From Tagaea sp965279565 (lineage in GTDB: Bacteria > Pseudomonadota > Alphaproteobacteria > CACIAM-22H2): 64,000 bases of DNA. Positions 57,559-64,000 of the stretch are shown here, piece after piece. The number at the start of each line of letters is the position of its first letter. Within the stretch, counting starts at the first letter, position 1. The DNA is taken from the NCBI GenBank assembly GCA_965279565.1, contig OZ257249.1, positions 2,418,001 through 2,482,000 of the forward strand, written 5' to 3'. Under the pieces are notes generated by a model. The model ran no database searches, had not been told where the DNA came from, and worked only from the letters and a program-made list of their open reading frames with translations. Position numbers and translations under genes: made by a program.

Positions 57559-58449
57559 ATGTCCAAGAAACTGTTCGGCGTCATTCCGCCCATGACCACG
57601 CCCTTTCGCGAGGATGGCGAGATGTCGCTCGACGCCGTCAAGGCCCAGGTCGACTTCCTGGTGAAGTGCGGCTCGCACGGTCTCGCCGCCGGCGGGTCGA
57701 CGGGCGAGGGCCACACGCTCGACGTTGCCGAATATCGCGACCTGATGCAGGCAACCGTCGATGCCGCCGCAGGCCGCATCCCCGTCATCGCAGGCATCAT
57801 CGTCGATTCCACGCGCGATGCGGTGAAGCGCGGCAAGGCGGTGCGCGATCTCGGCGTCGCGGCGCTGCAGGTGACGCCTGTCCACTATCTCTTCAAGCCT
57901 GACGACGACGCGATGGTCCGCCACTTCAAGACGATGGCCGACGAGGCCGGCGTGCCGATCATCATCTACAACGTCGTGCCGTGGAGCTACCTGTCGCCGG
58001 CCCTGCTCGTGCGGATCATGACGGAAGTGCCGCTGGTCGTCGGCGTGAAGCAGAGTGCGGGCGACCTCAAGCTCTTCGCCGACCTGATGCTGACCGCGCC
58101 GAAGGACAAGCTGATCTTCTCGGCCGTCGACGCGCTGATGTATCCCTCGTACACGCTGGGTGCGGCCGGTTCGATCGCTGCGATCCTGGCCGCGGCCCCC
58201 AAGCCGTCGGTTGACCTGTGGGACGCGGTCAAGGCCGGGGACCACGCGCGCGCGCTCGACCTGCACAGGAAGCTGCTCGTGCTGTGGAACGCGATCATCG
58301 CGGACAACCTGCCGGCCTGCACCAAGTTCGCGCAGGGCCTGCAGGGCATTCCGGCGATGTTCCCCCGCCAGCCCATGCCGGTCGCTTCGGCCGCCCAGCG
58401 GGCCACAATCACGAAGGCGCTTGCCGGGCTCGGCATCGTCGCGAAGTAG
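57559..58449 (+). CDS. dihydrodipicolinate synthase/KDG-aldolase family lyase
   Basis: 296 residues. The DapA-family motifs are GGSTGEGHTL (carboxylate binding), ITYN-equivalent IIYNVVPW (Tyr) and the Schiff-base VVGVKQSAGD (Lys). Catabolic members cleave or dehydrate keto-deoxy sugar acids rather than make lysine, and the context favours this. The ATG at 57559 follows GAGGAAACAGCCA; an upstream in-frame ATG at 57529 lacks such a site. Confidence 0.85.
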   Translation: MSKKLFGVIPPMTTPFREDGEMSLDAVKAQVDFLVKCGSHGLAAGGSTGEGHTLDVAEYRDLMQATVDAAAGRIPVIAGIIVDSTRDAVKRGKAVRDLGVAALQVTPVHYLFKPDDDAMVRHFKTMADEAGVPIIIYNVVPWSYLSPALLVRIMTEVPLVVGVKQSAGDLKLFADLMLTAPKDKLIFSAVDALMYPSYTLGAAGSIAAILAAAPKPSVDLWDAVKAGDHARALDLHRKLLVLWNAIIADNLPACTKFAQGLQGIPAMFPRQPMPVASAAQRATITKALAGLGIVAK

Positions 58450-58466
58450 CATTAGGACGTGCGTAC

Positions 58467-58491
58467 CGGTGGCCGGGAAAACCGGCCGCCG
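58467..58491 (+). terminator. 10-bp intercistronic hairpin before the TctC gene
   Basis: CGGTGGCCGG (58467-58476) pairs with CCGGCCGCCG (58482-58491), one T-G pair included, around loop GAAAA. No U tract follows. It lies 18 bases after the lyase stop and ahead of the binding-protein gene. Confidence 0.6.
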
Positions 58492-58536
58492 TCCGACAAG
58501 AAACACAAGAAACCATCCCTTGAGGAGGAGGAACCC

Positions 58537-59499
58537 ATGAAACTCACTCGTCGCGCATTCACCGCGGGGCTGGCTGCTGCCGGTCTTGCTTCGCCCGCGA
58601 TCGCGCAGACCTTCCAGCGCGACATCACCATGGTGGTGCCGTGGGCCGCCGGCGGCGGCACCGACACGCTCGCCCGCACGCTCGTCAAGAACGCCAAGCA
58701 GTATCTGGGCGTGGGCATCAACGTCGTGAACCGCACGGGCGGGACGGGTGCGGTCGGCATGCAGTCGGTCTCGGCCGCGCGCCCGGACGGCTACACGATC
58801 GGCCTGATCACGTTCCATCTCAGCGCCTACCGCCTGATGGGCCTCAGCGACCTTTCGTACCGCGACTTCGAGCCGATCGCGCTGCTGAACCGCACGCCGG
58901 CGGCTTTCTCGGTCAAGGCGGACTCGCCGTTCAAGACGCTCAAGGACCTCGTCGACTACGCCAAGGCAAATCCGGGCGTCGTGACGGTTGCAAACAGCGG
59001 TGCGGGTGCGAATACCCATCTCTCCGCGGCGATCCTCGCGAAGAACAACGGCATCAAGCTCAGCTTCGTGCCGTTCGACGGAGGTGCGCCGGCACGCACC
59101 GCGATGGTCGGCGGCCATGTGACGTCGCTGGTGTCGGGTCCCGACGAAGTGTTGCAGTACGTCAAGACCGGCCAGGTCCGCATCCTCGCGATGGTCGGCG
59201 AACAGCGCCATCCGAGTTTCCCCGACGTGCCGACGATCGCGGAAGCGGGCTTCCCCAACAAGGAGATCGTCTACGACTGGCGGGGCATCGGCGCGCCGAA
59301 GGGCCTGCCGCCGGCGATCTCCAAGACGCTGTCGGAAGGCTTCGAAAAGATGGCGAAGGACCCGGACTTCATCGCGCTGATGGATCAGGCCGCTCTCGCG
59401 CGCGTCTACATGAACGGGGCGGACTTCACCAAGTTCCTTGCCGGCATGGAAACGTCGCTCGAGCCGGCGCTGGCCGAGGTCGGGCTCCTCAAGAAATGA
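58537..59499 (+). CDS. tctC: Bug-family tripartite tricarboxylate transporter binding protein (TctC)
   Basis: 320 residues. The signal region KLTRRAFTAGLAAAGLASPA has twin arginines, so Tat export is possible. The mature protein starts ITMVVPWAAGGGTDTLARTL, the Bug hallmark, followed by VVNRTGGTGAVGMQSV and RPDGYTIGLITF. A strong GAGGAGGAAC site precedes the ATG. Bug proteins bind carboxylic acids, including sugar acids. An in-frame extension upstream to 58459 covers the hairpin and is rejected. Confidence 0.9.
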   Translation: MKLTRRAFTAGLAAAGLASPAIAQTFQRDITMVVPWAAGGGTDTLARTLVKNAKQYLGVGINVVNRTGGTGAVGMQSVSAARPDGYTIGLITFHLSAYRLMGLSDLSYRDFEPIALLNRTPAAFSVKADSPFKTLKDLVDYAKANPGVVTVANSGAGANTHLSAAILAKNNGIKLSFVPFDGGAPARTAMVGGHVTSLVSGPDEVLQYVKTGQVRILAMVGEQRHPSFPDVPTIAEAGFPNKEIVYDWRGIGAPKGLPPAISKTLSEGFEKMAKDPDFIALMDQAALARVYMNGADFTKFLAGMETSLEPALAEVGLLKK

Positions 59500-59978
59500 G
59501 CCCGAACGGAATGTCGCCGCAGGTCCGCATGACGATCGCGGACCTGTCGGCGGCCTCCATCTCGCTGGTCTTCGCGGGCTGGGCATTCCACGAATCCGGT
59601 CGCTGGCCCGCACCCGAGTTCATCGGCGGGCCGGCGATCGTGCCGCGTGCGGTCGCGACGATCCTCGTCGTCGTCGCGCTGACGCTGGCGTGGAACGCTC
59701 TGCGCGGCCGGTCCGACGTCGTCGAGAAGCCCCTCGACGCGACCAAGATCCGGCGCATCGCGCTGACGTTGGGGCTTACGGCGGCATATGCCGTGGCGCT
59801 CGAACCCGTGGGCTTCCTCCCGTCGACATTCGTCTTCCTCGTCGCGTTCCTCCACGTCATGGGTGCCACGAACCGCGTCTCGATCGTCGGTTTCTCTGTC
59901 CTGCTGACGGCGGGGTTCCACGCGATCTTCGATCTCGCCCTCAAGGTTCCGCTTCCGCCGATCGCCTGGCTTTCCTGA
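59496..59978 (+). CDS. tctB: tripartite tricarboxylate transporter small membrane subunit (TctB)
   Basis: 160 residues with four hydrophobic segments (for example AASISLVFAGWAFHESGRW and FLPSTFVFLVAFLHVMG), matching TctB size and topology. The ATG overlaps the tctC stop by ATGA. TctB is poorly conserved, so the call depends on position between tctC and tctA as well as topology. Confidence 0.85.
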   Translation: MSPNGMSPQVRMTIADLSAASISLVFAGWAFHESGRWPAPEFIGGPAIVPRAVATILVVVALTLAWNALRGRSDVVEKPLDATKIRRIALTLGLTAAYAVALEPVGFLPSTFVFLVAFLHVMGATNRVSIVGFSVLLTAGFHAIFDLALKVPLPPIAWLS

Positions 59979-59994
59979 AGGATCCGGCACGCCG

Positions 59995-61485
59995 ATGCTC
60001 GATTTCAGTCTCCTTCTCCAAGGCTTCTCGACCGTTCTGAGCGGGCCGAACCTGCTGGCGATCATCCTCGGCTCGATCGGCGGCATCATCGTCGGCGCGT
60101 TGCCGGGCCTGACCGCGACGATGGCGATCGCCCTGCTGATCCCGTTCACCTTCAGCATGGATCCCACGACGGGCATCTGCATGCTGCTGGCGGTCTATGC
60201 GGCGGGCATCTACGGCGGCGGCATCGCGTCGATCCTGATCCGCACGCCCGGCACGCCGGCGGCCGTCGTCACGGTGCTCGACGGCTATCCGATGGCGCAG
60301 AAGGGGATGGCGGGTCAGGCGCTGGGTCTTGCCACCATCGGGTCGGGCACGGGCGGGCTGTTCTCCGCGATCTGCCTCGCGCTGTTTGCGCCGATCCTCG
60401 CGGCCTTCGCGTTGCGCTTCAGCGCGCCCGAGTACTGCGCCGTCGCCGTCCTCGGTCTTGCGGTGACGATCACCCTGACCGGCCGCTCGCCGCTAAAAGG
60501 GGCGGTATCGGCATCGCTGGGCCTGCTTATCGCGATGATCGGGCTCGACCCGATCGGCGGCTTCCCGCGCTTCACGTTCGGCGTCACCGAGCTGACGGGC
60601 GGCATCAGCTTCGTGCCGATGCTGATCGGGCTCTTCTCGCTGTCGGAAGCATTCCGCCAGATCGAGCTGATCGAGACGACCGAGCGCGTGACCGCCAAGA
60701 TCGGTCGCGTGCTGCCGACGATCGGCGAACTCATCGTCCACCGCTGGGTTATGCTGCGCGCCTGCGTCATCGGCATCGTCGTCGGCATCATCCCGAGCAT
60801 GGGGCCCGAGACGGCCGCGTTCGTCTCGTATTCCGAGACCAAGCGGAACTCGAAGGAACCCGAGGAGTTCGGCAAGGGTCATCCTAGCGGCGTGGTGGCG
60901 GCACAGACGGCCGAGAACGCGTCCACCGGCGGCGACGTGCTGCCGATGATCACGCTTGGCGTGCCGGGCGACGCGGCGACCGCCGTACTGATGGGCGCGC
61001 TGACGATCCACAATCTCGAGCCCGGCCCGCTGCTGTTCCGCGACCACCCCGACGTCGTCCACATGCTGTTCGCCGGCCTGATCGTGGCGAACATTTCGTT
61101 CCTGGTGATCGGCCTCGTCGGCGCGCGCCAGTTCGCCAAGGTCCTCAATCTCGACCGGCGCTATCTGGTGCCCGCGATCATGCTGTGCAGCCTGATCGGT
61201 TCGTACGCGATCAACAACAACCCGATGGACGTGTGGGTCTGCCTGATCTTCGGATTCATCGGCTATCTGATGCAGCGCTACGACTATCCGGTCTCGCCGG
61301 TGGTGCTCGCCCAGATCCTGGGCGCGATGGCGGAATCGAACTTCCGCCGATCGCTCGCGATGTCGCAGGGCGACCTCGGCATCTTCGTCACGCGGCCGAT
61401 CACGGCAGTCCTGCTGCTGCTGGCCGTCGTCGCGGCCGTCAGCGCCATTCGAAGACAGATGCAGTCCGACGGCGCCAAGCCATGA
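59995..61485 (+). CDS. tctA: tripartite tricarboxylate transporter large permease (TctA)
   Basis: 496 residues with about 11-12 membrane segments. GSIGGIIVGALPGLTATMAI, YAAGIYGGGIASILIRTPGTP and GVVAAQTAENASTGGDVLPMI are the conserved TctA motifs. This is the main membrane translocator working with TctB and the periplasmic TctC, driven by the ion gradient. The stop overlaps the kinase start by ATGA. Confidence 0.92.
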   Translation: MLDFSLLLQGFSTVLSGPNLLAIILGSIGGIIVGALPGLTATMAIALLIPFTFSMDPTTGICMLLAVYAAGIYGGGIASILIRTPGTPAAVVTVLDGYPMAQKGMAGQALGLATIGSGTGGLFSAICLALFAPILAAFALRFSAPEYCAVAVLGLAVTITLTGRSPLKGAVSASLGLLIAMIGLDPIGGFPRFTFGVTELTGGISFVPMLIGLFSLSEAFRQIELIETTERVTAKIGRVLPTIGELIVHRWVMLRACVIGIVVGIIPSMGPETAAFVSYSETKRNSKEPEEFGKGHPSGVVAAQTAENASTGGDVLPMITLGVPGDAATAVLMGALTIHNLEPGPLLFRDHPDVVHMLFAGLIVANISFLVIGLVGARQFAKVLNLDRRYLVPAIMLCSLIGSYAINNNPMDVWVCLIFGFIGYLMQRYDYPVSPVVLAQILGAMAESNFRRSLAMSQGDLGIFVTRPITAVLLLLAVVAAVSAIRRQMQSDGAKP

Positions 61486-62390
61486 AGCGCGTCGTCGCCG
61501 TCGGCATCGCCGTCATGGACAAGATCTTCGGGGTCGAGGCGATCCCGACGGAGGCGACGAAAGTCTTCGCGAAATCGTATCTGGAGGTCGGCGGCGGCCC
61601 GGCGGCGACAGGTGCGGTCACCATCGCGCGGCTTGGTGGCGCGGTCGAGCTCTGGGCGCGCGTCGGTGACGATCCGGTCGGACGGCGCATCGTCGAGGAA
61701 CTGAAAGAGTGGGGGGTCGCCACGACGATCCGCCACGACCCCAAGGGCCGGTCGGGCGTGTCGTGCGTGGCGGTCGCCAAGGACGGCGAGCGCCTGATCT
61801 TCGCCTTTGCCGATCCGGCCCTCGACCCCGATCCGGCCTGGCTGCCGCTCGAGCGCATCGCCGGGGCCAATGCCGTGCTGACCGACCTGCGCTGGCCGCG
61901 CGCGGCGGAAGCTGCATTGCGCAAGGCGCGCGAAAGCGGCGTGCCCAGCGTGCTCGACGCCGATCTCACGACCGATGACATCGCGCGCACGCTCGTGCCG
62001 CTCGCCGACAGCGTCGTGTTTTCCTCACCTGCCTTGCGCAAGCTGACGGGCGAAGAGTCGGTCGAGGCGGGCCTGCAGGCGGCGACGAAGCTCGCGCGCG
62101 GCATGGTCGGCGTCACGACGGGCGCGCAGGGCTTCAAGTGGCTCGCCGAGGGCCGGATCGAGCACGAGCCGGGTTTCGCGGTCGCGGCCGTCGATACGCT
62201 GGGTGCTGGCGACGTATTCCACGGCGCGTTCGCGCTAGCCGTCGCCGAAGGGCGTGACGTGCGCGCGGCGGCACGCTTCGCCAACGCGGCATCTGCGCTC
62301 AAATGCACGCGCACGGGCGGGCGCAACGGAATTCCGACGCGTGCGGAAGTCGACACGTTGCTGGCGGGGCGCATGTCGGCCATTGCGTAG
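61482..62390 (+). CDS. PfkB-family carbohydrate kinase
   Basis: 302 residues. The N-terminal substrate motif GGGPAATGAVTIARLG and the C-terminal signature DTLGAGDVFHGAFALAVAEG, whose GAGD holds the catalytic Asp, are clear. VDLTTDD-type segment DADLTTDDIART and VTTGAQGFKWL also fit. The family phosphorylates ketohexoses, KDG or ribose. Coupled to tctA by ATGA, it probably phosphorylates the imported sugar or its oxidised form before aldol cleavage. Confidence 0.88.
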   Translation: MKRVVAVGIAVMDKIFGVEAIPTEATKVFAKSYLEVGGGPAATGAVTIARLGGAVELWARVGDDPVGRRIVEELKEWGVATTIRHDPKGRSGVSCVAVAKDGERLIFAFADPALDPDPAWLPLERIAGANAVLTDLRWPRAAEAALRKARESGVPSVLDADLTTDDIARTLVPLADSVVFSSPALRKLTGEESVEAGLQAATKLARGMVGVTTGAQGFKWLAEGRIEHEPGFAVAAVDTLGAGDVFHGAFALAVAEGRDVRAAARFANAASALKCTRTGGRNGIPTRAEVDTLLAGRMSAIA

Positions 62391-62412
62391 CATACACTTG
62401 TATAGTGTATGC
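62390..62412. promoter_or_regulatory. 23-bp palindrome between the kinase and cytochrome genes
   Basis: GCATACACT (62390-62398) and AGTGTATGC (62404-62412) are perfect 9-bp arms around TGTAT. It overlaps the final base of the kinase stop codon. The stem is AT-rich and lacks a U tract, so a protein-binding operator is at least as likely as a terminator. Confidence 0.5.
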
Positions 62413-62506
62413 AATTCGACTTACCCGGAAAGGGTGTTTCGTAGCAATCTGACCTTCGCCGGCTGGGACGCGAGTCCCGGGCGGGCGCATGCGATACGGA
62501 GGTCAG

Positions 62507-62887
62507 ATGAATTTCGGCAGGGCCATCGTCGGATTTCTGGCGGCTGCGGCCGCCGCTTTCCCGGCACCGGGCGGCGCGCAGGATGCCGCCGCGGGCGAAG
62601 CCGCCTTCCGGCGGATCTGCGCCGTCTGCCATAACCCGACGCCTGACGGGCCGGCCAAGCTGGGCCCGTCGCTGTTCCGGGTCGTCGGCCGAAAGGCGGG
62701 CACGCTCGACGGTTACCGGTTCTCGGCCGCGAAGCGCGACCCGGACCTGTTCTGGACGGCCGAACGCCTCGACCCCTATCTGGCGAACCCGCGCGAATTC
62801 ATGCCCGGCACGTCGATGGCCTATGCCGGCCTGAAAAACGACGCCGAGCGCGCCAACGTCATCGCCTATTTACGGACGCTGAAATAG
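62507..62887 (+). CDS. class I c-type cytochrome (c2/c550-like)
   Basis: 126 residues. A signal peptide (IVGFLAAAAAAFPAPGGA, cleavage after GAQ or nearby) directs it to the periplasm. The heme motif CAVCH is at residues 38-42 and the axial Met is expected in FMPGTSMAYAG. LGPSLFRVVGRKAG and the final VIAYLRTLK helix are typical of mitochondrial-type cytochromes c. GGAGG precedes the ATG. It could accept electrons from a periplasmic dehydrogenase. Confidence 0.88.
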   Translation: MNFGRAIVGFLAAAAAAFPAPGGAQDAAAGEAAFRRICAVCHNPTPDGPAKLGPSLFRVVGRKAGTLDGYRFSAAKRDPDLFWTAERLDPYLANPREFMPGTSMAYAGLKNDAERANVIAYLRTLK

Positions 62888-62902
62888 CCTGCGGACGATG
62901 TA

Positions 62903-62929
62903 GGATGCGGCCGGTTTCTAGCCGCATCC
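62903..62929 (+). terminator. 9-bp hairpin between cytochrome and SDR genes
   Basis: GGATGCGGC (62903-62911) and GCCGCATCC (62921-62929) form perfect arms with a 9-base loop, ending just before the AAGGAGAAA ribosome site of the next gene. It may terminate the cytochrome transcript or influence translation of the SDR. Confidence 0.5.
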
Positions 62930-62944
62930 CGAAGGAGAAACGCA

Positions 62945-63757
62945 GTGACGCAGCGCATGCTTGCCGGACAGGTCGCCCTCGTGACGGGGGCGGGCCGCGG
63001 GCTCGGCCGGGCCTTCGCCGAACGCCTCGCCTCGCTGGGCGCCGAAATCGTCGTCCACGGCATGCGCGAGAACGGGCCGTCGGAGTATGGCGGCACGCAG
63101 ACGCTGACCGAGGTGACCGCAGCGATCGGCAAGACGCACGGCGTGCGCACGATCCGCAAGCTTGCTGACCTCACGAAGATGGCCGAAGTCGAGCTCGTCG
63201 TCGCCGAGGCGACGGCCGAACTCGGTCCCATCGACATCCTTGTCCACAACGCGGGCGGCGACATCGCGGCGCGCGGCGGCAAGCCTGACCCGAACGACGT
63301 CGTGAATATTTCGGAAGAAGACGTGCGCGCCGTGCTCGACCGCAACCTGCTGAGCACCGTGTTCGTCTGCCAGGCCGTCGCGCGCCGCATGATGGAGCGC
63401 CGGCGCGGGCGCATCGTGACGCTGGGGTCCGTCGCCGCATTCAAGGGCCGCACCAACGGGTCGATCTACGCGACTGCCAAGGCCGGCGCCCTGCATTTCT
63501 CGCGCTGCCTTGCCGACCAGATGCGTCCCTACGACGTGACCGTCAACGTGATCGCGCCCGGCGACACGCGCACCGAACGCTTCCTCAACACGCGTGCCGT
63601 CGATCCCGCACGGCTGGTCGAGACGGGCACGCTCGACCGGATCGGCACGGTCGACGAGGTTGCCCGCGTGGTCGAGTTCTTTGCCGGTCCGCTCGGCGCG
63701 TTCGTGTCGGGGCAGGTGATCCGCATCGACGGCGGCGGCCAGCTCTGGCCGGGGTGA
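62945..63757 (+). CDS. short-chain dehydrogenase/reductase
   Basis: 270 residues from a GTG start with GAAGGAGAAA upstream. VTGAGRGLGRAFAERLASLG, HNAGGD, the catalytic Ser in LGSVAAFKG and Tyr/Lys in IYATAKAG, and the final RIDGGGQLWPG are present. The closest functional group is uncertain; sugar or polyol dehydrogenase is plausible next to an L-idonate dehydrogenase-like gene. Confidence 0.85.
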   Translation: MTQRMLAGQVALVTGAGRGLGRAFAERLASLGAEIVVHGMRENGPSEYGGTQTLTEVTAAIGKTHGVRTIRKLADLTKMAEVELVVAEATAELGPIDILVHNAGGDIAARGGKPDPNDVVNISEEDVRAVLDRNLLSTVFVCQAVARRMMERRRGRIVTLGSVAAFKGRTNGSIYATAKAGALHFSRCLADQMRPYDVTVNVIAPGDTRTERFLNTRAVDPARLVETGTLDRIGTVDEVARVVEFFAGPLGAFVSGQVIRIDGGGQLWPG

Positions 63758-63804
63758 CGGCGGTCCGCCTTCGCGGTATGCTTGGAAAAACCCGGGAGAA
63801 AGCC

Positions 63805-64000
63805 ATGCGCGCCGTCGTCATCCACGCCCCCAAGGATCTCCGGATCGACAGCCTTTCGGCCGTGCCCCCGGGCCACGGCGACGTGAAGGTCCGCATCGGG
63901 GCGGGCGGGATCTGCGGGTCGGACCTGCACTATTACCATCACGGCGGTTTCGGCACGGTGCGCATCAAGCAGCCGATGACGCTGGGCCACGAGATTTCCG
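63805..64000 (+). CDS. zinc alcohol dehydrogenase, L-idonate 5-dehydrogenase-like (runs off window)
   Basis: Only the first 65 codons are present. MRAVVIHAPKDLRID, then GICGSDLHYYHHGGFG and IKQPMTLGHE show the GroES-like domain of medium-chain dehydrogenases with Cys in GICGSD and His-Glu in GHE as zinc ligands. The HYYHHGG segment is typical of L-idonate 5-dehydrogenases. GGGAGAAAGCC precedes the ATG. Confidence 0.75.
   Translation, partial: MRAVVIHAPKDLRIDSLSAVPPGHGDVKVRIGAGGICGSDLHYYHHGGFGTVRIKQPMTLGHEIS

Noticed and set aside
55619..62390. Sulfoquinovose degradation operon
   Set aside because: A PfkB kinase and a LacD-like aldolase are reminiscent of sulfo-glycolysis, but no sulfoquinovosidase, SQ isomerase or sulfolactaldehyde enzyme is recognisable.
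1..64000. CRISPR array, prophage, insertion sequence or toxin-antitoxin system
   Set aside because: No regularly spaced repeats, transposase, integrase, phage structural or toxin-like genes were seen in either strand.

Overview
The window reads as a high-GC (about two-thirds G+C by eye) alphaproteobacterial chromosome segment from a metabolically versatile heterotroph. Pointers are the NasT/NasS nitrate regulation with a sigma-54 promoter, Bug-type tripartite tricarboxylate transport, many Gfo/Idh/MocA dehydrogenases, MocR, FCD and IclR regulators, and dense operons joined by ATGA or TGATG overlaps. No phage, transposase, integrase or CRISPR array was found. Genus cannot be assigned from the sequence alone.

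Region 1 (1-7633): a partial alpha/beta hydrolase, then a divergent five-gene operon of a beta-hydroxyacid-dehydrogenase-like protein, a metal-dependent cyclase/amidohydrolase, a fused-ferredoxin indolepyruvate:ferredoxin oxidoreductase pair (iorA/iorB-like) and a gamma-glutamyltransferase-like Ntn hydrolase. The combination points to catabolism of an aromatic or branched 2-oxo acid derivative. Region 2 (7640-12288): an aldo/keto reductase fused to a RidA-like domain, a 3' tRNA fragment, a KDPG-type aldolase, a scar holding two truncated gene ends, and a sugar-acid dehydratase. Region 3 (12296-24629): a carbohydrate island with three Gfo/Idh/MocA dehydrogenases, two xylose-isomerase-like TIM barrels, an SDR, a complete CUT1-type sugar ABC importer, an FCD regulator and a divergent LacI regulator with a consensus operator.

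Region 4 (24766-35929): a MocR regulator flanked by an amine-oxidase-like FAD protein and a GMC oxidoreductase on one side, and an enolase-superfamily enzyme, an aldehyde dehydrogenase and a PotD/A/B/C-like ABC importer on the other. A shared AATGGTAT motif lies upstream of all three transcription units. A PQQ-type sugar dehydrogenase and an ABC-F ATPase follow.

Region 5 (38974-52312): a full nitrate assimilation locus: nasT, then a sigma-54 promoter and a leader that can fold as a two-hexaloop ANTAR antiterminator or a 16-bp terminator, then nasS, nrtABC, a NirB-like FAD protein, a plant-type siroheme nitrite reductase, a flavodoxin-less NADPH reductase carrying a 4Fe-4S motif, NasA with a C-terminal BFD domain, and a shortened CysG-like protein. 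This leader is the best-supported regulatory element of the window.

Region 6 (52296-64000): a Gfo/Idh/MocA dehydrogenase, a salicylate/3-hydroxybenzoate-type FAD monooxygenase, and an IclR regulator divergent from a sugar-(acid) operon (LacD-like aldolase, SDR, DapA-family lyase, TctCBA importer, PfkB kinase) with IclR-type palindromes at two promoters. The window ends with a cytochrome c, another SDR and the start of an L-idonate 5-dehydrogenase-like gene.
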